In this document: piece after piece, positions 16,722 to 24,357 of the stretch
How the letters are laid out: each line of letters begins with the position of its first letter
Position numbering within the stretch: position 1 is the stretch's first letter
Program-made: the position numbers and the translations under genes
Notes under the pieces: generated by a model
What the model was told of the DNA's origin: nothing
The model's database searches: none
What the model saw: only the letters and a program-made list of their open reading frames with translations
Origin: Halomonas fontilapidosi
Lineage (GTDB): Bacteria; Pseudomonadota; Gammaproteobacteria; Pseudomonadales; Halomonadaceae
Assembly: GCF_014192285.1 (NCBI RefSeq)
Contig: NZ_JACHXQ010000001.1
Location: 248,001 to 312,000, forward strand
Direction of reading: 5' to 3'
DNA length: 64,000 bases

Positions 16722-19496
16722 ATGCCCCAGACCCACCGCCCACACGACACGTTTTCCGCCTGGCATGCCGTGTCGCCCGAACAAGCCCTTGCAAAGCTCG
16801 AGAGTCGCGCCGAGGGCCTTTCGCACACTCAAGCCGAGCGGCGGCTCGAGGAGCACGGCCCCAACCAGCTGAAACAGGCGGAATCGCGCCCCGGCTGGAA
16901 ACGCCTGCTGGAGCAGTTCAACAACATCCTGATGCTGGTGCTGATCGTCGCTGCCATCGCCAGCCTGGGGCTTGGCCACACCCTGGACGCGGCAGCCATC
17001 CTCGGCGTGGTGCTGATCATCGCCCTGATCGGCTTCGTGCAGGAAGGCAAGGCGGAGCAGGCCCTGGAGAGCATCCGCCAGATGCTCTCGCCCCAGGCGC
17101 AGGTGCTGCGTGATGGCAAGCGCGAGACCATCCCCGCCGAGCACCTGGTGCCCGGTGATATCGTGCTGGTCGAGAGCGGTGATCGGGTGCCGGCCGATCT
17201 GCGGCTGCTCGAGGCACGACGCTTTCGCACCGAAGAAGCCTCGCTGACCGGGGAATCCACCCCGGTCGACAAGACCACCGCGGCGGTGGCAGACGACGCG
17301 GAACTGGGCGACCGCATCAGCATGGCCTATGCCAGCACCATCGTGGTCCAGGGCAATGCCCGCGGCCTGGTGGTGGAAACCGGCGCTCATACCCAGATCG
17401 GCCGTATCTCCGAGATGCTGCGCGAGGTCGAGCAGTTAAAGACCCCGCTACTGCGACAGATCGACCGCGCCGGCCAGGTGCTGGCCGTCTTCATCCTCGC
17501 CGCCGCGGCGTTCACCGGTGCCTTCGGGGCCCTGGTACACGACCAGCCACTGGGTGATATGTTCATGGCCGCCGTGGGCCTGGCAGTGGCTGCCATTCCC
17601 GAGGGCCTGCCCGCGATCGTCACCATCGGGCTGGCGCTGGGCGTGCAGGCCATGGCGCAGCGCAATGCCATCATCCGCCGGCTGCCTGCCGTGGAGACGC
17701 TGGGCTCCATCTCGACCATCTTTTCCGACAAGACCGGCACCCTGACCCGCAACGAGATGACCGCCCAGGCGATCTGGCTACCCGATGGAGAGATCCGCGT
17801 CGACGGCGTGGGTTTCTCGCCGGAAGGGCGTTTCCATGCCGTCCATGACGGCGAGCGCGACGATGCCGTACTGGCACTGAACGAGCATCATGCCCTGCGC
17901 CATTTCCTCAAGGTCGGCGTGCTGTGCAACGACGCCGAACTGGCGGAAGAGGATGGCCGCTGGCGGATTCATGGCGACCCGACCGAAGGTGCCCTGGTGG
18001 TCGCCGCCGCCAAGGCCGGGCTGACCACCCATAAGCTGCGCGGCGACCACGGCCGCCACGACGCCATCCCCTTCGAGTCCGAACGCAAGTATATGGCAAC
18101 CCTGAACCGGGTCGACGGCAAGCAGCGTCTGCTGGTCAAGGGCGCCCCAGATCGTCTGCTGGAGATGTGCCATCGCGTCCGCGATAACGGTGACGAGCGC
18201 GAGCTGGATGCCGAGCTCTGGGAGCAGCGCATCCATGCGCTCTCCGAGCGTGGCCTGCGGGTACTGGCGCTGGCCGAGAAGCCGGTGCAGGATATCCACG
18301 AGCTCAGCGACGAACATGTCGAGGAGGGGCTGGTGCTGCTGGGACTGGTGGGCCTGCTCGACCCGCCCCGGGACGAGGCCATCGCGGCGGTCAAGGACTG
18401 CCTGGCCGCCGGCATTCGCCCGGTGATGATCACCGGTGATCATGCGGTCACCGCCCTGGCCATCGCCAGGCAGCTGGGCTTCGCCCACACCGAACGCGCC
18501 ATCAGCGGCCGCGAGATCGAGGCAATGTCGGACGCCGAGCTCGAGGCGATCATCCTCGAGATAGACGTCTTCGCCCGCGCCGCGCCGGAGCACAAGCTGC
18601 GCCTGGTGCAAGCCATGCAGGCCAGGGGCGGCATCTGTGCCATGACCGGTGACGGGGTCAACGACGGCCCGGCCCTCAAGCGCGCCGATGTCGGCGTGGC
18701 CATGGGCATCCAGGGCACCGAAGCCGCCAAGGAGGCCGCCGAGATGGTGCTGGCCGACGATAACTTCGCGACCATCGTCGGGGCCATTCGCGAAGGCCGC
18801 AAGGTCTATGACAACATCCGCAAGACCATCACCTTCATTCTGCCCACCAATGGCGGCCAGGGCATGGCGATCATGCTCGCCGTGCTGGCTGGCTCCACCC
18901 TGCCGGTGACGCCACTGCAGGCGCTGTGGGTCAACATGGTGGTGGCGGTGACCCTCGGCCTGGCGCTGGCCTTCGAGCATGCCGAGCAAGACATCATGAC
19001 CCGCCAGCCCCGCGACCCCGACGCCTCGCTGCTCGATCTGTTCCTGCTGTGGCGGGTGGTCTTCGTCTCGGTGCTATTGCTGGTCGGGGTCTTCGGCATG
19101 TTCCTCTGGATCCAGAATCAGGGGGGCAGCATCGAGCTGGCCCGCACCGGCGCGGTCAACATGCTGGTGATGGGCAGCGCGGCCTACCTGATCAATAGCC
19201 GCTACCTGCTGCGCAGCACTCTCTCCCTGGCCGGTCTCTTCGGCAGCCGTCCGGTATGGGGCTCCATCGGTATCATCGTGATGCTCCAGCTGGGCTGGAC
19301 CTACCTGCCCTTCATGCAGCTGGTCTTCGGCAGCGAGGGGCTGGGCATCGGTCACTGGGGGGTGATCGTCGTCGGTAGCCTGATCATCTACCTGGTCGTC
19401 GAACTCGAGAAACGCGTGTTGCGTGCCCGCGGGATCACCAGCCATGCCGCTGACGCCCTCGGCGGCGATGCCCCCTCCGGGCGTGAATCCCCATGA
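16722..19496 (+). CDS. P-type (P2-like) cation-transporting ATPase, copy 2
   Basis: A 924-aa paralogue of the preceding pump, colinear along its whole length. It has DKTGTLT (D336), the KGAPDRLLEM and TGDGVNDGPALKRADVG motifs, and ten predicted membrane helices. In this copy M4 has the normal PEGLP (E294), but the M5 Glu seen in copy 1 is Gln (Q713 in NGGQG), with N710 kept; M6 again lacks the Asp of Ca2+ pumps. The ATG at 16722 follows GGAG by about 8 nt. Two ATG codons further upstream in frame have no better support. Tandem placement suggests one operon and an old duplication followed by divergence of the ion site. Confidence 0.92.
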   Translation: MPQTHRPHDTFSAWHAVSPEQALAKLESRAEGLSHTQAERRLEEHGPNQLKQAESRPGWKRLLEQFNNILMLVLIVAAIASLGLGHTLDAAAILGVVLIIALIGFVQEGKAEQALESIRQMLSPQAQVLRDGKRETIPAEHLVPGDIVLVESGDRVPADLRLLEARRFRTEEASLTGESTPVDKTTAAVADDAELGDRISMAYASTIVVQGNARGLVVETGAHTQIGRISEMLREVEQLKTPLLRQIDRAGQVLAVFILAAAAFTGAFGALVHDQPLGDMFMAAVGLAVAAIPEGLPAIVTIGLALGVQAMAQRNAIIRRLPAVETLGSISTIFSDKTGTLTRNEMTAQAIWLPDGEIRVDGVGFSPEGRFHAVHDGERDDAVLALNEHHALRHFLKVGVLCNDAELAEEDGRWRIHGDPTEGALVVAAAKAGLTTHKLRGDHGRHDAIPFESERKYMATLNRVDGKQRLLVKGAPDRLLEMCHRVRDNGDERELDAELWEQRIHALSERGLRVLALAEKPVQDIHELSDEHVEEGLVLLGLVGLLDPPRDEAIAAVKDCLAAGIRPVMITGDHAVTALAIARQLGFAHTERAISGREIEAMSDAELEAIILEIDVFARAAPEHKLRLVQAMQARGGICAMTGDGVNDGPALKRADVGVAMGIQGTEAAKEAAEMVLADDNFATIVGAIREGRKVYDNIRKTITFILPTNGGQGMAIMLAVLAGSTLPVTPLQALWVNMVVAVTLGLALAFEHAEQDIMTRQPRDPDASLLDLFLLWRVVFVSVLLLVGVFGMFLWIQNQGGSIELARTGAVNMLVMGSAAYLINSRYLLRSTLSLAGLFGSRPVWGSIGIIVMLQLGWTYLPFMQLVFGSEGLGIGHWGVIVVGSLIIYLVVELEKRVLRARGITSHAADALGGDAPSGRESP

Positions 19497-19548
19497 AGGA
19501 CCAGGCGGCTGGCCACGATGGTCGAGCGAGCAGCCTCGGCGCCGGGGA

Positions 19549-21978
19549 TCATCGCCGTTTGGTGCGGGCGGTGGCCTCAGCCGTGGTGGGGTCCTCGGGC
19601 CAGGGGTGCTTGGGGTAGCGACCGCGCATCTCGCGACGCACCCCCGCATAGCCATTGGCCCAGAAGCTCGCCAGGTCGGCGGTAACCTGCAGCGGGCGGC
19701 GCGCCGGCGAGAGGAGATGCAGCAGCACTGCTTCGCGGCCGTCGGCAAGGCGCGGCGAAGCCTGCCAGCCGAAGCACTCCTGCAGTTTCACCGCCAGCAC
19801 CGGCGGCTTGCCCTCGAGACAGGGGGTATAGTCCAGCCGGTGGGTCGCGCCGCTGGGCACCGCCATCCGACTCGGCGCCAGGGCATCGAGCCGCGAGCGC
19901 AGCGGCCAGTCGAGGCTGTCGAGCAGGATGCGCGCCAGCGGCAAGCGCTCCACGGCGTCGAGACGCGTCATGCCGTCGAGATGCGGGCCCAGCCAGTCAT
20001 CCAGGGTCTCGTGCAAGGCCGCCTGCGACCAGTCGGGCCACGCGTCTCCAAGGGTTCGACGCAGCAGCGCCACGCGTCCGCGCAGCTGTTCGGCCTCATC
20101 CTCCAGCGGCAGCCCTCGGCGACGCAGCGCCTCGAGCAGCGCGCGGCGCACCGCCTCCGGCGGCAGTGCCTTGAGCGGCCGGCGCGCCAGCACCACCGCG
20201 CCCAGGCCACGCACCTGCTCACCTACCAGGCGCCCCTGGTCGTCGGACCACGCGAGGCGGGTGCACCACTCGGCCGTTTCGGGATACAGCGCCTCCAGAC
20301 GCTCGCGCCCCAGCGCCACGGCGCGAAAGATCCGGGCCCCGCTGGCCTGGCCATCCAGTTCCACCGCCACCAGCAGCTCGGCGTGCGCCAGGGGGTGGCT
20401 GTCGGGCAGGGTCGCCAGCCCTCCGCCGGCCAGACGGAAGCGGCCCGGCTCGAGCCGCTGAGCCACCCGCTCGGGATAGGCCAGCGCCAGCAGCTCACCT
20501 AGGGGGGCCAGACTTACCACTTCAAGGTTCACCCCGGCGAGGCGCGCCAGGCGCTCGGCGTCCCGCTGCCACTGGCGATGCGCCTGGGGCGTCTTGAGCC
20601 TCGCCTGCAGTGCCCGCTCCAGGTCCTTTTCCCCGTCGAGGTCGCGCCCTTCCAGCAGCGCCACCAGGGCACAGGCCAGGGGGCAAGCCTCGAGTTCGCG
20701 GGAACGCTCCAGCATGGCCGCCAGGCGGGGATGGGTGGGCCATCGGGTGGCAGCGCGGCCCAAAGCCGTCAGATGATGCGCCGCATCCAGCAACCTCAGC
20801 CGACGCAGCAGATCGCGCCCGGCAGCCAGGGCCGCGGCGGGCGGTGGCGTAACCCAGGCCAACTGGTTCGGCTCACTGATGCCCCAGCGCGCCAGTTCGA
20901 AGGCCAACGAGGCAAGATCCGCCTGACGGACCTCGGGTTCGCCATGGGGGACCAGCGGTTGCTCCTCCGCCCACAGCCGAACGCAGAGGCCCGGTGCCTG
21001 GCGACCGGCCCGTCCGCGACGCTGGTCGGCACTGGCCCGATTGACCCGACGTGTCTCGAGCCGGGTCAGCCCGGTACGCGGCTGGAACACCGGCACCCGT
21101 TCCTGGCCGGCATCGACCACCAGACTCACGCCGTCCACCGTGACGCTGGATTCGGCGATTGCCGTGGCCAGCACCACCCGCCGTTGCCCCTCGGGGTCCG
21201 GGCGCAGGGCGCGCCGCTGGGCCTCGAGGGGCAGACGGCCGTGCAGCTCGCTGACGGCAAGCGCTGGCGCACGCTCGCCAAGCGCCCGGGCCAGGCGACG
21301 GATCTCCGCCACCCCGGGCAGGATCGCCAGGGCATCGCCGGCCTGCTGCTCAAGGCTCTCCAGCAGCACACGGGCCTGCTGGGCCGCGGTGTCCTTCCTG
21401 GCGTTAAGCGCCCGGTAACGGGTCTCGACGGGATAGCTCCGCCCCGGACAGTCGATTACCGGGGTCGCGTCGCCCAACACGCCGAGCAGGGCCTCGACAT
21501 CGAGGGTCGCCGACATCACCAGCAGGCGCAGATCATCGCGAAGGCCGTGCTGGGCATCCAGCGTCAGTGCCAGCCCCAGGTCCGCCTCCAGGCTGCGCTC
21601 ATGAAACTCATCGAAGATCACCCCCGCTACGCCCTCGAGCATGGGATCCGCCTGGAGCATGCGCGTCAGCACGCCCTGGGTGACCACCTCGAGCCGGGTC
21701 GAAGGCCCGACACGACTCTCGCCGCGCATCCGATAGCCGACGGTCTCCCCCACCCGCTCGCCGAGCTGTTCGGCCATGAAGCCGGCGGCCAGGCGTGCCG
21801 CCACCCGCCGCGGCTCCAGCAGCAACAGCCTGCCTCCCACGCACCAGGCAGCCTCGAGCAGCGCCAGCGGCACCCGGGTGGTCTTGCCGGCACCGGGCTC
21901 GGCGACCAGCAGCGCACGCGGATGCCTGTCGAGGGCAGCAAGGATGGCGTCGAGGCGGGCATCGATGGGCAACGGCAT
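19549..21978 (-). CDS. hrpB: ATP-dependent helicase HrpB
   Basis: An 809-aa DExH-box helicase of the HrpB family. Seen: Walker A AEPGAGKTT near residue 35, LLLLEPRRVAARLAA (motif Ia), DEFHERS (Walker B), SAT, then VLATAIAESSVTVDGV and RRGRAGRQAPG (motif VI), followed by the HA2 and long HrpB C-terminal domains. HrpB is a putative RNA helicase; in E. coli it is dispensable, and a role in mRNA processing belongs to its relative HrpA. The start at 21978 avoids overlap with the tetR gene; an alternative ATG lies at 22005 and would overlap it by 20 bp. Neither has a strong ribosome site. Confidence 0.92.
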   Translation of the reverse strand: MPLPIDARLDAILAALDRHPRALLVAEPGAGKTTRVPLALLEAAWCVGGRLLLLEPRRVAARLAAGFMAEQLGERVGETVGYRMRGESRVGPSTRLEVVTQGVLTRMLQADPMLEGVAGVIFDEFHERSLEADLGLALTLDAQHGLRDDLRLLVMSATLDVEALLGVLGDATPVIDCPGRSYPVETRYRALNARKDTAAQQARVLLESLEQQAGDALAILPGVAEIRRLARALGERAPALAVSELHGRLPLEAQRRALRPDPEGQRRVVLATAIAESSVTVDGVSLVVDAGQERVPVFQPRTGLTRLETRRVNRASADQRRGRAGRQAPGLCVRLWAEEQPLVPHGEPEVRQADLASLAFELARWGISEPNQLAWVTPPPAAALAAGRDLLRRLRLLDAAHHLTALGRAATRWPTHPRLAAMLERSRELEACPLACALVALLEGRDLDGEKDLERALQARLKTPQAHRQWQRDAERLARLAGVNLEVVSLAPLGELLALAYPERVAQRLEPGRFRLAGGGLATLPDSHPLAHAELLVAVELDGQASGARIFRAVALGRERLEALYPETAEWCTRLAWSDDQGRLVGEQVRGLGAVVLARRPLKALPPEAVRRALLEALRRRGLPLEDEAEQLRGRVALLRRTLGDAWPDWSQAALHETLDDWLGPHLDGMTRLDAVERLPLARILLDSLDWPLRSRLDALAPSRMAVPSGATHRLDYTPCLEGKPPVLAVKLQECFGWQASPRLADGREAVLLHLLSPARRPLQVTADLASFWANGYAGVRREMRGRYPKHPWPEDPTTAEATARTKRR

Positions 21979-21985
21979 GGGCGGC

Positions 21986-22681
21986 TCAGCGGGCAGGGAC
22001 GGCATCCCGGGAGCGCACGCCGGCCCCCTTGAGGATCACTCGGGTGAGGAAAGTGGTGATCTCCTCGACGTCGCTATCGCTGAGGGCATCTCGACCGGTG
22101 ATGCCCAGCACCTGGGCCTCGAAGTCGGCGTAGTGCTGGGTTGCCGACCAGATCAGGAAGATCAACCACACCGGGTCAACAGGGTCCATCAGGCCTCGCT
22201 CGGCCCACTGTTCGAGAATCCTCGCCCGAGCCTGGACCCAGTCGCGCAGCTCGCCACGCAGGTACTCCTGCAGAAAGGGGGCACCGCCCAGGATCTCGGC
22301 GGCGAACAACCGCGAGCCCTCCGGATGACGGCGTGACAGCTGCATCTTGCTGCGGATGAAGGCCTCCAGTACCTCGGCGGGATCATCCTCCACCGAGATA
22401 TCATCGAGCAGCGCGTTCCAGCGCTCCATCATTCGCTCCAGCAGCCGCACGTAGAGCCCACGCTTGCTGCCCATGTAGTAGAGGACGTTGGACTTGGGCA
22501 GGCCGGCCTGCTCGGCAATCGCCTGCAGGCTGGCTCCCCGGTAGCCGTGCCGGGCGAAGACCCGTTCGGCCGCGGCCAGGATCTCGCGCTCATTGCGCTG
22601 GCGAGTCACGCCGTTGGCCTCGCCCGGTTCTCTCGCCCCCCGCTCGGCGGGCGCGCTCCCCTCTATCATCGGCCCTGTCAT
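21986..22681 (-). CDS. RutR-like TetR-family regulator of purine genes
   Basis: A 231-aa regulator. The N-terminal TetR helix-turn-helix is clear (REILAAAERVFARHGYRG, then QAGLPKSNVLYYMGSK), and the C-terminal half resembles the RutR/YcdC ligand domain (HPEGSRLFAAEILGGAPFL, then WLIFLIWSATQHYADF). RutR of E. coli senses uracil and thymine and controls pyrimidine and purine degradation. The start at 22681 is preceded by GAGGTGG; the frame continues upstream to 22780 without support. It is divergent from xdhABC, and a RutR-type operator lies between them, so it very likely controls those genes. The ligand, a pyrimidine or a purine, is unknown. Confidence 0.88.
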   Translation of the reverse strand: MTGPMIEGSAPAERGAREPGEANGVTRQRNEREILAAAERVFARHGYRGASLQAIAEQAGLPKSNVLYYMGSKRGLYVRLLERMMERWNALLDDISVEDDPAEVLEAFIRSKMQLSRRHPEGSRLFAAEILGGAPFLQEYLRGELRDWVQARARILEQWAERGLMDPVDPVWLIFLIWSATQHYADFEAQVLGITGRDALSDSDVEEITTFLTRVILKGAGVRSRDAVPAR

Positions 22682-22792
22682 CGGCCACCTCACTGCCCCA
22701 TGGCGGATCAAAGCCATGGATAGTGCCCCAGCCCCGTGCCAGGTGCAAACGGGCTTGCAAAGCGGATAAATCTGGACCAAGCTGAAATTAAC

Positions 22793-22808
22793 CTGACCAA
22801 ACGGTCAA
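22793..22808. promoter_or_regulatory. RutR-type operator between the tetR gene and xdhA
   Basis: CTGACCAAACGGTCAA matches the E. coli RutR consensus TTGACCAnnTGGTCAA at 12 of 14 fixed positions and is an inverted repeat (TGACC, AAAC, GGTCA). It lies 68 bp before the xdhA start and 112 bp before the regulator's start, well placed to control both directions. That the neighbouring TetR protein binds it is inference. Confidence 0.75.
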
Positions 22809-22875
22809 GAACTGAGTTTCCAGATCCCGGGCGTTCACGCGCCCAGGCTTCCACGCCAACAATAGAGACAAGGCG

Positions 22876-24357
22876 ATGATCGACTTCCTGCTTAACGGGC
22901 AGCCCCGCCACTGCGCGGCTTCGCCCGATACCAGCGTGCTCGAGCTGTTGCGCGACTCGCTCGGCCAGACCGGCACCAAGGAGGGCTGCGCCTCCGGCGA
23001 CTGTGGTGCCTGCACAGTGGCCATCGGTGAGGCCGGCCCCGACGGCACTGTCCGCTTCCACAGCGCCAACGCCTGCATCACCCCGGCCCATCAGCTCCAG
23101 GGACGCGTGCTGGCCACCGTGGAGGGCCTGGCGCGGGGCGAGAGCCTCCATCCCGCCCAGGCGGCCATGGTCGAGTGCCACGGCAGCCAGTGCGGCTTCT
23201 GCACCCCGGGCATCGTGATGTCGCTGTTCACGCTCTATGAGGACCAGCACGCGGACGGTACTACGCCCCCGGCGCTGCTGACCCCACAGCGCCTGGAGGC
23301 AGCGCTGGGCGGCAACCTCTGCCGCTGCACCGGCTACCGGCCGATCCGCGACGCGGCACTCTCCATGGGCGACTACCCCCATGCGCGTCCGGCATGGCTG
23401 GAGCAGTGCACCGACGCTGCGGCAACGTCGCCGTCATCCCCCGTCGAACACCATGGCGATAGCGCCTTCGTCCAGCCGGAAAGTCTGGCGGAGCTGGTCG
23501 ACGAGCGCACCTACCACCCCGAGGCACCCATCGTCGCCGGCGGCACCGACCTCTGGCTCGAGGTGACCCAGCGGCTGGCGCGCTTCGCACGGGTGGTGGA
23601 CGTCACGCGCGTCACCGAGCTCAACGCCATCGAGGAGGCGACCCTGGAGGATGGCCGCGAGGGATGGTGGATCGGCGGTGCCGTGACCTACTCGCGCCTG
23701 GAGCCGCTGCTGGCCGACCACTACCCGGCCTTTGCCCATCTGCTGCATCGCCTGGGCTCGGCCCAGGTGCGCAACCGCGGCACCCTGGGCGGCAACATCG
23801 CCAATGCCTCGCCGATCGGCGACACCCCGCCGGTGCTGCTGGCGCTGGGCTCCCGGCTGTGGCTGACCGGCCCGGAGGGCGAGCGGGAACTGCCGCTCGA
23901 CGACTTCTTCCTCGGCTACAAGAAAACCGACCTGCGCGAGGGCGAGGTGATCCGGGCGACCTTCCTGCCCCGCCACGAGCCGAGCCGACACCTCAGGGTG
24001 TGGAAGCTGTCCAAGCGTCGTGAGGACGACATTTCCGCGGTGCTTGGCGCCTTCGGCTGGCGCCTGGAGGATGGCCTGCTGCACGATGTCCGCCTGGCCT
24101 TCGGCGGCATGGCGGCGACGCCGAAACGGGCCACCGCGGCCGAGGCCGCCCTCGAGGGCCAGGCGCCCTCCGCCGCCGCCTTCCAGGCCGCCCGGCTGGC
24201 GCTGGCAGAGGACTTCCAGCCGATGAGTGACGTGCGCGGCAGTGCCGACTATCGCCGGCTCTCCGCCGCCAACCTGCTCGAACGCCTGCGCCTGGTCATG
24301 GCACAGGAGACGACCGACGCTCCCCGGGAGGTGATGCTCCATGCGTACGCTCACTAA
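22876..24357 (+). CDS. xdhA: Xanthine dehydrogenase small subunit XdhA
   Basis: A 493-aa subunit that carries electrons from the molybdenum site to NAD+ during oxidation of hypoxanthine and xanthine to urate. Two [2Fe-2S] clusters are visible: CASGDCGAC (ligands from residue 38) and CGFCTPG with CRCTGYRPI. The FAD-binding domain follows (PIVAGGTDLWLEVTQ, then GSAQVRNRGTLGGNIANASPIGD). The ATG at 22876 begins the ferredoxin-like domain exactly as in the family. It heads xdhABC and overlaps xdhB by 17 bp. Control by the divergent RutR-like protein is likely. Confidence 0.95.
   Translation: MIDFLLNGQPRHCAASPDTSVLELLRDSLGQTGTKEGCASGDCGACTVAIGEAGPDGTVRFHSANACITPAHQLQGRVLATVEGLARGESLHPAQAAMVECHGSQCGFCTPGIVMSLFTLYEDQHADGTTPPALLTPQRLEAALGGNLCRCTGYRPIRDAALSMGDYPHARPAWLEQCTDAAATSPSSPVEHHGDSAFVQPESLAELVDERTYHPEAPIVAGGTDLWLEVTQRLARFARVVDVTRVTELNAIEEATLEDGREGWWIGGAVTYSRLEPLLADHYPAFAHLLHRLGSAQVRNRGTLGGNIANASPIGDTPPVLLALGSRLWLTGPEGERELPLDDFFLGYKKTDLREGEVIRATFLPRHEPSRHLRVWKLSKRREDDISAVLGAFGWRLEDGLLHDVRLAFGGMAATPKRATAAEAALEGQAPSAAAFQAARLALAEDFQPMSDVRGSADYRRLSAANLLERLRLVMAQETTDAPREVMLHAYAH

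Noticed and set aside
13877..19496. Assembly duplication of one P-type ATPase gene
   Set aside because: The two copies differ throughout in codons and residues, have different lengths and distinct flanks; they are true paralogues.
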